Positions 45,182 to 53,300 of a stretch of DNA of 64,000 nucleotides are shown piece by piece; position 1 is the stretch's first letter; the number at the start of each line of letters is the position of its first letter. This stretch comes from Lachnospiraceae bacterium. GTDB taxonomy: Bacteria; Bacteroidota; Bacteroidia; Bacteroidales; Muribaculaceae. Under the pieces are notes generated by a model, which worked only from the letters and a program-made list of their open reading frames with translations, ran no database searches and was not told where the DNA came from. Made by a program: the position numbers and the translations under genes. Where the stretch lies: positions 1 through 64,000 of the forward strand of contig JAMPGZ010000008.1 of NCBI GenBank assembly GCA_023663655.1, written 5' to 3'.

Positions 45182-46663
45182 TTATTGCAGAAGTTTGAAT
45201 CCGCATTGCGAGGCGTTTTCGATAGCCTCAAGCTGTGACTTTGCGTCGGCGGCTTCCGGCATCGGGAGCTTGTCGAGCTGTGCGATTGCCGAGGCAGTGT
45301 TGCCGTTGAGAGCGTCAAGAATGGCGCGGGCGTAGCGAGCCTGATCGGTGTTGCCGGCTTTGTCGATATATCGTGCGGCGTTGCGCAGGTCGTTGCGTTG
45401 CATGGCGGCAATTGCAGCATTGAGATTAGCGGTTTCATCATCGGGGTACATCCTCACCGCTATCTCAAATGCCTCATTGTATAGGTTGCTGCCCGGCTCC
45501 TGGGAAAGAGCGGCTACATAAAGCTCCTGAAGTGAGAGTTTGCCCGGCGCTGTGGTCATGATTTTGATAATCTCCTCGGGAGAAGTGTAGGAGCGCACTG
45601 TATAGTCAATGGTGTAATCGGAGTGGCGCAGAGCCGGATACACGTCGCGGAGCAGAATGGCGTAGTCGCGTGGATACTGTGAGCGTATGCGGGCGTCTTT
45701 CGCATCGGGAAGCATCGAGGAATCGATGATTTCAAGAATGGCACTTCTGGAGGGCAGGCTCACCGAGGTGGTGTCGACCCAGCGGCGCAATCCTTCCCAG
45801 TCTTCAGGCTCAAATGATGTGGTGATCAACCCCTTGGGGAAGCTGTAGAGGGTCTGCACATAAGCAGAAAGTGCTTTTGTACGCCCTTCGGCAAGACGGG
45901 TGTTGTTGGCGTAAGATCCTTCGGGTGAGGCATATCCCTTAATGTGGAGAGTGGTGATAGTGATGTCGCTGTCATCACGTACTGAGTCGATGGTGGCGCG
46001 TATCTTGGCAAGCTCGGCGGGGTTGCGGCGGTAGTCGGGATATATGACGGTCTTGTTGACCGGGAAGTCGATATATGCCGATGCGTTGAGCTCGCGAGTT
46101 TTCACCGCCTCAGCCTCAGGGGAGATGTAGAGATAGGTCGGGGCGAATATCTTTGGTGTATAGTCTATTGCCGCAAGGGGGGTGACGCAGTCGCCGAGAG
46201 GCTCGGCACAGCATCCGCGCTCACTGCTTATTAGGATGAGCGTGGATCGTTCCATCCATTGATTGTAGCGGGAGTCGGCGCGGTAGTTCACCACTGTGTT
46301 TTCGCCGCTTCGCATTACTTCGGCGGCGTTGTTGGCGTCGTTGCGGAGATGAGAGAAGTAGCGGTTGCGTCCGGCGATGGTGAATGAGTTGAGACGCAGT
46401 GTGTCATTGCCGTTCACAAATGCCGGAGTGAACAGGATCTCGCGGTTGGATTTCATATCCATCTTCGATGCATCGACCTGCATGGCGACGAATATGTCGG
46501 TGTCATTGCGGGCTATGCTGAGATCTTGGATTGTGACTCCTTTATGCTGTAAGTCGCTGACCGATAGCTGAGTGGCTTCCGTGGTCTGTGCTGCCGGCGA
46601 ACCAAAAGAGGCTGTGTGCCACATACATAGAGCCAAAAGGCTTATGCAGAATTTCTTTTCCAT
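45182..46663 (-). CDS. DUF3868 / OmpA-like protein of the fimbrial operon
   Basis: A 493-residue exported protein; start at 46663 (MEKKFCISLLAL signal). An N-terminal DUF3868-type beta domain (about 40-190) is followed by an OmpA-like peptidoglycan-binding segment (LHIKGYASPEGSYANN, then RLAEGRTKAL, near 250-275), and a C-terminal TPR-like helical part (about 390-490). DUF3868 genes sit with DUF3575 genes at the head of Bacteroidales fimbrial operons. A periplasmic support for the outer-membrane assembly point is the likely role (inference). Confidence 0.8.
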   Translation of the reverse strand: MEKKFCISLLALCMWHTASFGSPAAQTTEATQLSVSDLQHKGVTIQDLSIARNDTDIFVAMQVDASKMDMKSNREILFTPAFVNGNDTLRLNSFTIAGRNRYFSHLRNDANNAAEVMRSGENTVVNYRADSRYNQWMERSTLILISSERGCCAEPLGDCVTPLAAIDYTPKIFAPTYLYISPEAEAVKTRELNASAYIDFPVNKTVIYPDYRRNPAELAKIRATIDSVRDDSDITITTLHIKGYASPEGSYANNTRLAEGRTKALSAYVQTLYSFPKGLITTSFEPEDWEGLRRWVDTTSVSLPSRSAILEIIDSSMLPDAKDARIRSQYPRDYAILLRDVYPALRHSDYTIDYTVRSYTSPEEIIKIMTTAPGKLSLQELYVAALSQEPGSNLYNEAFEIAVRMYPDDETANLNAAIAAMQRNDLRNAARYIDKAGNTDQARYARAILDALNGNTASAIAQLDKLPMPEAADAKSQLEAIENASQCGFKLLQ

Positions 46664-46697
46664 TAAATGTATATGATTGATGTAAACGGTTCTTGAA

Positions 46698-47273
46698 TCA
46701 GAATAAGTAGACAAGGTTAAGAGCAGCCTTGGTGGGACCTACGTAGTTGTGCACGCGGTTGGCGTCGAGCTTGGTGCCGCACTTTTCGCAGGGGTAGACA
46801 TCGGAGCGTGTATATATCCATCCGAAACCTATCTCAGCCTCTATGTTCCAGTGCTTTGACAGAATCCAGGAGTAACCGTAGGCTAAACCCGCTCCCACCA
46901 TCCAGCCTTCGTAGCGGTTGTGGGTGAGGTCGGAGAAATCGGTGCCGAGGAAATGGATTGAATTACGCAGGTTGCCGACATTGTACTGTCCGCCGAGGGC
47001 GTGGATGCCGAAGAAATGTCCTTGAAAGCGTTCGCAGAGCCAATAACGGGCTTCGGGCTGCACAAGCCAATGTTTCCAACGGTGATTGTTGATGGTCCAT
47101 GCGTTCAGATTGCCTGAAACGTCGAGAGTCCATTTTGGCGCCAGGGGTATCTCCACGCCGAGGTTGGCTACGGCTATCGCGTCATAGATGAGGTTGCTCT
47201 TGATGGCTAAGCTTTGCGAATAAAGCGTGCCGCCGACAATAGACAACATTAGATAAAAGATAACTCTTTTCAC
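46698..47273 (-). CDS. DUF3575 outer-membrane protein of the fimbrial operon
   Basis: A 191-residue exported protein with a signal peptide (about 1-19) and an eight-strand-like barrel pattern: SLAIKSNLIYDAIAVANLG near the start, repeated aromatic strand ends, and a final AALNLVYLF strand. I assign DUF3575 from the SNLIYDA start and the YPCEKCG pair of cysteines late in the protein. First gene of the operon, 34 bases before the DUF3868 gene; two promoters lie upstream. Confidence 0.82.
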   Translation of the reverse strand: MKRVIFYLMLSIVGGTLYSQSLAIKSNLIYDAIAVANLGVEIPLAPKWTLDVSGNLNAWTINNHRWKHWLVQPEARYWLCERFQGHFFGIHALGGQYNVGNLRNSIHFLGTDFSDLTHNRYEGWMVGAGLAYGYSWILSKHWNIEAEIGFGWIYTRSDVYPCEKCGTKLDANRVHNYVGPTKAALNLVYLF

Positions 47274-47324
47274 AATGTGTTCAATGGTTAAATAGAAACT
47301 AAAAACAACTATATATAGAACCTG

Positions 47325-47343
47325 CTACGCTAAAATAGCGCAG
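47325..47343 (-). other. Hairpin in the fimbrial leader RNA
   Basis: CTACGCTA (47325-47332) and TAGCGCAG (47336-47343) form a stem with one mismatch and a 3-base loop, between the promoters and the DUF3575 start. It may stabilise or regulate the message; no T run follows. Confidence 0.5.
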
Positions 47344-47364
47344 TATGGAAATATTAATTCATAG

Positions 47365-47394
47365 CAAAAATACCTTGTAAAACTATAAGGCAAA
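47365..47394 (-). promoter_or_regulatory. Fimbrial promoter, proximal
   Basis: On the reverse strand TTTG (47391-47394), 18 bases, then TATTTTTG (47365-47372). A full match to the phylum's -7 box with near-ideal spacing. Confidence 0.65.
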
Positions 47395-47409
47395 AACTAT
47401 CTTCGGCGA

Positions 47410-47440
47410 CAAATTTATGCTATTGATTCGGAAAAACAAA
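47410..47440 (-). promoter_or_regulatory. Fimbrial promoter, distal
   Basis: On the reverse strand TTTG (47437-47440), exactly 19 bases, then TAAATTTG (47410-47417). This is a perfect consensus promoter. A G11 tract (47486-47496) lies 46 bases further upstream. Confidence 0.75.
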
Positions 47441-47485
47441 ATTTTTTCTTGACTATTTTTAAAAGAAAAAATGTTAAAATTTCTC

Positions 47486-47496
47486 GGGGGGGGGGG
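47486..47496. repeat. Homopolymeric G11 tract upstream of the fimbrial promoters
   Basis: Eleven consecutive G on the forward strand within a strongly A/T-rich stretch. Such tracts change length by strand slippage. It lies between the nhaC stop and the fimbrial promoters. Confidence 0.95.
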
Positions 47497-47509
47497 TAAA
47501 CTATTGATT

Positions 47510-47560
47510 TTAAAGACCTTAATGACTTTAACGACTTTAACGACTTTAAAGACCTTAAGG
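47510..47560. repeat. 9-bp tandem repeat, TTAAAGACC type, at the nhaC stop
   Basis: Five full units and part of a sixth in exact 9-base register: TTAAAGACC, TTAATGACT, TTAACGACT twice, TTAAAGACC, TTAAGG. The nhaC stop codon (47555-47557) is formed by the last unit. There is no terminator hairpin between nhaC and the fimbrial promoters. Confidence 0.92.
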
Positions 47561-48841
47561 CCGCTTCCTCTTGATGACGATCGAGATGCCCACCATCACT
47601 ATCAACGCCCAAGGGTAGTAGAGGTAGCTCCATGGATCGGCGGGCGAGATTCCGGCAAGCCCTGTGGCAAGAAGCGTCTGTGCTCCGTAGGGGATGAGCG
47701 ACTGCGTAATGCATGAACAGGTGTCGAGCAGCGATGCGGCTTTACGCGGCGATACATCATATTTTTCAGCGATCGATTTCGAGAGCGACCCCACGGTGAT
47801 GATAGCTACAGTATTGTTGGCGGTACACAGATTGACTACGCTCACGAGCAGTGCTATCGCAGCCTGGGCACCACGGCTGCCGTGGATGTGGCGGCTCAGA
47901 GTCTGGAGAATATAGTCGATTCCTCCGGCTTCTTTTATCAGTCCAAGCAGCCCGGCGGCGAGAAGCGTGACGATGATGAGCTGACCCATGCCATCAATGC
48001 CGGTGCCCATGAATGAGAACAGGTCAAGCAGCGGGTAGCCTAATATCAATCCGAGAACGAGCGATGCGGCGATGCCGAGCGAAAGCACAAGAGTGACGTT
48101 AACCCCTGCGACAGCGCATCCGATGATCACGAGATAGGGGAGCACAAGCCACGGATTGAATTCATCAGAGATGTGCACCTCATTCACCTGATAGCCAAAT
48201 ACCACGTAGAGCAGAAGCGTAACTATTGCTGCGGGCACGGTGATCCACACGTTAGCCTTGAACTTGTCGCTCATGTTGCAGCCCTGAGTGCGGGTGGCGG
48301 CGATGGTAGTGTCGGATATGAAAGAGAGGTTGTCGCCGAAAAATGCTCCGCCGAGCACCACCGCGACAAAAAACGGGATAGAGCCTGTCTCCATCTGCGC
48401 CATCTCCACGGCAAGCGGCGTGAGAGCCACCACTGTGCCCACTGATGTGCCGATCGATAGTGAGATGAAGCATGATGCGACGAAGAGCCCCGGCACAATG
48501 AATTGTTCGGGAAGGTATTTCAAGGTGAGCCCCACGGTTGCCTCGACCGATCCGGTTTCCTTGGCGAGAGTGGCAAATGCTCCCGCGAGAATGAATATCC
48601 ACACCATATACATGACATTGGATGATCCTGCCTGCCGTGAGAATATCTCTATGCGCTTGGTGAGCGGCTTCCCTTTGGAGATAACCACTGCCCATGCCGA
48701 CGCGATAAGAAGTGCCACACTCATGGGCATCTTGTAGAAATCGCCTATGATGAGCGATACCGCAAGATAGAAAAACAGGAACACTATGAGCGGAGAGATG
48801 GCGAGCAATCCGCGGCGGGTGGATATTGTGTCGTTGAGCAT
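47555..48841 (-). CDS. nhaC: NhaC-family sodium/proton antiporter
   Basis: A 428-residue inner-membrane protein with about eleven helices. NhaC features include the FISLSIGTSVGTVVAL segment and GGAFFGDNLSFISDTT, which holds the conserved Asp and Asn, and TANNTVAII in the C-terminal half. It exchanges sodium for protons. It points toward the fimbrial operon in the same direction, with no terminator hairpin in between. Divergent from the glycosidase pair. Confidence 0.9.
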   Translation of the reverse strand: MLNDTISTRRGLLAISPLIVFLFFYLAVSLIIGDFYKMPMSVALLIASAWAVVISKGKPLTKRIEIFSRQAGSSNVMYMVWIFILAGAFATLAKETGSVEATVGLTLKYLPEQFIVPGLFVASCFISLSIGTSVGTVVALTPLAVEMAQMETGSIPFFVAVVLGGAFFGDNLSFISDTTIAATRTQGCNMSDKFKANVWITVPAAIVTLLLYVVFGYQVNEVHISDEFNPWLVLPYLVIIGCAVAGVNVTLVLSLGIAASLVLGLILGYPLLDLFSFMGTGIDGMGQLIIVTLLAAGLLGLIKEAGGIDYILQTLSRHIHGSRGAQAAIALLVSVVNLCTANNTVAIITVGSLSKSIAEKYDVSPRKAASLLDTCSCITQSLIPYGAQTLLATGLAGISPADPWSYLYYPWALIVMVGISIVIKRKRP

Positions 48842-48923
48842 CGGTGCGTGTAGTTTTGCGCAAAATTACACAAAAATATCTCGATTTTATGTACTTTTGT
48901 GTAGTTTAACCAATCATTACGAA
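48842..48923. promoter_or_regulatory. Divergent promoter region nhaC / GH140
   Basis: An 82-base gap with -7-like boxes in both directions: TAGTTTTG (48851-48858) and TACTTTTG (48892-48899) rightward; TAATTTTG and TATTTTTG on the reverse strand. No clear -33 box at the right spacing was found, so I cannot choose among them. Confidence 0.45.
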
Positions 48924-50396
48924 ATGCTTTTATCTAATTCCATTCAGAGTGTATGCCGGCATCTGCTTGCTGCGGCTGTCATCACCTGCTCTTCAGTGGC
49001 GCATATCGACGCCAAGGTTATAGTTGAAAAGCCGTGGAAGCACGGCGCGCTTCAAGCCACAAGCGACGGACATTATCTTCAGCACAAGGACGGAACACCA
49101 TTTTTCTGGCTCGGTGACACAGGCTGGCTGCTGCCGCAACGCCTTGACCGTTATGAAGCGGCTTATTACTTGAATGGCGCCAGGGAGGCGGGATTCAATG
49201 TGGTTCAGGTTCAGACTCTTAATGGAATCCCGGCTATAAATTGCTACGGACAGATGTCGAATATCGACGGCTTCGATTTCAGCGGCATAGACCGCAAAGG
49301 TGTCTACGGCTATTGGGATCACATGGACTATATTGTGGATGCCGCAGCAAGCCAGGGAATATATATCGGAATGGTGTGTATATGGGGCGGTCTCGTCAAG
49401 GGAGGCGGCATGGATGTGGAGCAGGCGAAGTCCTACGGCACATTCCTCGCCAACCGCTATAAGGATAAACCCAATATCGTGTGGATCATAGGCGGTGACA
49501 TTCGCGGAGATATAAAGACCGAAGTGTGGGAAGCTCTTGCCAATTCGATAAGGAGCATCGATAAGAGCCACCTTATGACGTTTCATCCTTTCGGACGCAC
49601 ATCGTCGGCTGAATGGTTTCACAATGCCGACTGGCTTGACTTAAATATGTTTCAGAGCGGTCACCGTGCCTACGACCAGATAAAGGGTGACGGCGACGAC
49701 CGCGCTTCGGCGGCGTTCAATGAGGACGGATGGAGATATGTGGAAGCGGCTCGGGCAAAGACTCCGGCAAAGCCGGTGCTCGACGCTGAGCCAAGTTATG
49801 AGCATATACCTCACGGGCTTCACGACCCCTCGATGCCGAGGTGGCAGGGATATGACACCCGGCGCTATGCATATTGGTCGGTGTTTGCGGGAGCTTGCGG
49901 GCACACCTATGGCCACAGTTCGGTCATGCAGATGAAGCGCGACGGTTACCTCGGTGCCTACAGTGCTGAGACCTCATGGATTGACGGAATGAATGATCCT
50001 GGTTACCGTTCGATGAAGCATCTGAAGAATCTGATGCTCACATTCCCGTTCACGACCGGCATTCCTGACCAAAGTGTTATTTCGGGCGCCAACGGCGAGC
50101 GATATGACCGGGTTATCGCGACACGCGGCTCTGACTATATGCTGCTGTATAATTACAATGGCAACCCCGTTGAGGTAGACATGGCTAAGATTCCCGGAAA
50201 AAAGAAGAGGGCGTGGTGGTATGACGTTGCCGACGGGTCGCTCAAATATGCTGGTGAGTTTGACGGCACGAAGAAGATTCTGTTCCATCCCGAAAAACCG
50301 TCACGTGCCGACGGCAGCGTCGACATGGTGCTTGTGGTGACCGACTCCGAGGCTTCATATATTCAGCCCGAACACACTCAACTTGCCTCTAAATGA
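48924..50396 (+). CDS. GH140-like (DUF4038) secreted glycoside hydrolase
   Basis: A 490-residue exported protein; start at 48924 gives a signal peptide (about 1-30). The catalytic (beta/alpha)8 domain has the DUF4038 opening FFWLGDTGWLL with RLDRYEAAYYL, and the two likely acidic residues at Asp192 (WIIGGD) and Glu289 (LDAEPSYE). A small C-terminal beta domain (about 395-485) follows. GH140 members are endo-apiosidases that act on rhamnogalacturonan II; whether this one does is inference, since DUF4038 is broader than apiosidases. It overlaps the GH78 gene by 4 bases. Confidence 0.82.
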   Translation: MLLSNSIQSVCRHLLAAAVITCSSVAHIDAKVIVEKPWKHGALQATSDGHYLQHKDGTPFFWLGDTGWLLPQRLDRYEAAYYLNGAREAGFNVVQVQTLNGIPAINCYGQMSNIDGFDFSGIDRKGVYGYWDHMDYIVDAAASQGIYIGMVCIWGGLVKGGGMDVEQAKSYGTFLANRYKDKPNIVWIIGGDIRGDIKTEVWEALANSIRSIDKSHLMTFHPFGRTSSAEWFHNADWLDLNMFQSGHRAYDQIKGDGDDRASAAFNEDGWRYVEAARAKTPAKPVLDAEPSYEHIPHGLHDPSMPRWQGYDTRRYAYWSVFAGACGHTYGHSSVMQMKRDGYLGAYSAETSWIDGMNDPGYRSMKHLKNLMLTFPFTTGIPDQSVISGANGERYDRVIATRGSDYMLLYNYNGNPVEVDMAKIPGKKKRAWWYDVADGSLKYAGEFDGTKKILFHPEKPSRADGSVDMVLVVTDSEASYIQPEHTQLASK

Positions 50397-53300
50397 TGCT
50401 TATGACGACAAAACGTATCGGAGCGGCTATCGTTGCATTGATTGCCGCTATATGCGCTCAGGGAGCGGTAAAGGTGGGCGACCTTCTCACCGAGGGGCTG
50501 CGTAATCCGCTTAACGTGGAGCGTGAGCAGCCGAGGTTCAGCTGGGTCATAACAAGCGATAAGCACGATGTGATGCAGAAATCGTGCCGCATACTTGTAG
50601 CCTCCTCGCCTGAGAATCTTGCCGCCGGAAAGGGCGATGTGTGGGATTCGGGCGAGATGACGACCGGCGAATCGGTGTGGGTGCCTTACGGCGGCAGAAA
50701 ACTGCGTCCGGGCGAACGGTGCTACTGGAAAGTGAAGGTTTCGACCAACAAGGGCGCTTCTCAATGGAGTGAACCTGCCGAATGGGGTCAGGGACTCGGC
50801 GGTGAGGTGAATTGGCGCGGACGTTGGATAGGTTATGATGCCGCGTTTCCGTGGGATGTGGAGGATAGCCACAGCCGGTTGAGCTCGCGATATCTGCGCA
50901 CTGAGTTTGATGCCGGGACTAAGCCTGTACGCCGTGCCACTCTGCATATAAGCGGGCTGGGTATGTATGATCTGTTCATCAACGGCGACACGATAGGCGA
51001 TCAGGTGCTGGCTCCTGCAGTGAGCGATTATCGCCGCACTGTCATCTATAACACTTATGATGTGACCGACCGCATAAAAGCTGGTGCCAACGCTATAGGC
51101 GTGACTCTCGGCAACGGTAGGTACTACACCATGCACCAGAACTATAAAAAATACAAGATACCCAATTTCGGCTATCCTAAGCTGAGGCTGAATCTGCTCA
51201 TAGAGTATGCCGACGGAACCACGCAGAGGGTTAATTCCGATGAGAAATGGCGGCTCACTGCCGATGGTCCCATAAGGAGCAACAATGAGTATGACGGTGA
51301 GTGGTGCGATGCCCGCAAGTCTCTCGGTGCATGGACGTTGCCCGGATATGACGATTCGGCATGGCGACGTGCTGACCGCGCCGAGATTCCTTTCGGAACG
51401 CTTCGGGCAAACACGGCTCCCAACATGAAGGTGATGAGACGGTTGGCTCCGAAATCCATACGACCTGCCGCCGATGGCAAGTATCTGGTGGACTTTGGTG
51501 AGAATTGTGCAGGATGGGTGAAATTCCGTGTGCCGTCCCTTTCTTCGGGCGACACCGTGAGAGTGCGTTACTCCGAATTGTTGACACCCGACAGCCTTAA
51601 CCTCGACGTGGAGAATCTGCGTCATGCGTTGAGCACCGACACTTACATAGCCTCAGGTGAGGACGCAGGTTACTGGTGGAGCCCCCGCTTTTCTTATCAT
51701 GGCTTCCGCTTTGTTGAGGTCTCCGGAATGCCACGTCTTGACACAGGCGATATTGTCGCCGAGGTGATATATGACGAGATGGACGATGCCGGCTATTTTG
51801 AATGCTCCAACCATGTGTTGAATCAGGTGCTCGCCAATGCGCGGCGAGGCATATCCTCCAACTATAAGAGCGTGCCGGTCGACTGTCCGCAGCGCGACGA
51901 GCGTCAGCCGTGGACCGGCGACCACAATATGGGCGCGTGGGGCGAGAATTTCCTCTTCGACAATGGTCGTTTCTATGCCAAGTGGACCGATGACATTCGT
52001 GAGGCGCAGCGTGAAGACGGCTGCATCCCTGATATATGCCCGGCGTTCTACAATTACTATACTTCCGACATGACTTGGTCCTCGACATTTCCGGTGGTGT
52101 GCGATATGCTTTACCGGCAGACAGGCGATGTGGAGCCGATAAAGCGCAACTATGCCGCCATAAAGAAGTGGATGAGGCACATACGTGACAATTACACAAC
52201 CAAAGAGGGACTTATAAGAGCCGACAAGTATGGCGACTGGTGTGTGCCGCCGGAATCTCCCGAGCTTATCCATTCGGCTGATCCGGCGAGGAAAACCGAC
52301 CAGACACTCATAGCATCGGCTTACTATTATAAGATGTCGCACCTGCTCGCCGAGTTTGCGCGGATTATCGGCGCTGACGACGAGGCGTGCGAATGGATCG
52401 ATGATGCATCGGTGGTGAAGGAGGCGTTCAACAAGCGTTTCCTGACCGTGAAGCGTGGCACATCGTTTGCCGCCGAGCTCCACACTCTTTACCCCGACAG
52501 CGTGTTTTACGGCAACAACACCATGACGGCTAATATATTGCCGCTCGCATTTGACATGGTGCCCGATTCTTGCCGCGAGGAGGTGGAGAAGAACCTTATA
52601 AACACTATCCTCACTACCAACGGTGGCCATGTGAGCTGCGGCGTGATAGGCGTTAACTGGCTCATGAGAGAGCTGTCGCGCATGGGACGCGGCGATGTCG
52701 CCTATCTGCTCGCTTCGGCTACCTCCTATCCGAGCTACGGCTACATGATTGAAAAGGGCGCGACTACGATATGGGAACTGTGGAACGGCGACACGGCGTC
52801 GCGCAAGATGAACAGTTGCAACCACGTGATGATGCTCGGCGACCTCATAGCATGGTATTACCGCGACCTCGCCGGAATGAATCCTATAGAGCCCGGTTAT
52901 CGTAAAATTATGCTGCGCCCTGATTTCTCGATTCAGGAGTTGAATCATGTGGCGGCATCCTACCGCACCCCTTACGGGGAGCTTGCGAGTGACTGGGCCA
53001 AGACTCCGATGCATCTCAACTGGAACATCACAGTGCCTTGCAACACTGTTGCCGAGGTGTGGCTCCCAGCCGGAAAGGTGAAAGCTGACGGCGGCAGATT
53101 CCTCCGTCATGAGTATGGCGGCGATGTGTGGGAGGTCGGTTCGGGCAGTTATCGTTTTTCTGTCGACATGGATCCATCGGTGGGAGAGGAGCGTCGCGGA
53201 ATTGTGACCGATGAGTTTCTTTATGATGAAGCCGCGTTTCCGCAGTGCCACGCATCCACCATCGTGGAGCTTGCCAACGGCGACCTTGTGGCGTCATATT

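Noticed and set aside
45136-45441. 102-codon extension of the Mfa1-like gene
   Set aside because: The extension has no signal character and lies in the 46-base gap and the DUF3868 coding end; the ATG at 45135 gives a proper lipoprotein signal.
40000-47300. Recent horizontal island
   Set aside because: No integrase, tRNA, direct repeats or transposase border the fimbrial operon, and codon use looks broadly like the neighbours; transfer cannot be supported from the window alone.
47274-47554. Invertible fimbrial promoter
   Set aside because: I found no pair of longer inverted repeats flanking the promoters and no tyrosine recombinase gene nearby; only a short local hairpin.
47474-47714. Short open frames over the 9-bp repeat (Thr/Leu/Lys-rich)
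   Set aside because: They are translations of the tandem repeat in alternate frames; the repetitive peptide has no start context and overlaps nhaC.
50378-51625. 415-codon reverse-strand open frame
   Set aside because: Antisense to the GH140/GH78 genes; no family features and no promoter.
51653-53251. 532-codon reverse-strand open frame
   Set aside because: It lies wholly inside the GH78 gene, has no signal or recognisable domain, and its composition is that of an antisense shadow.
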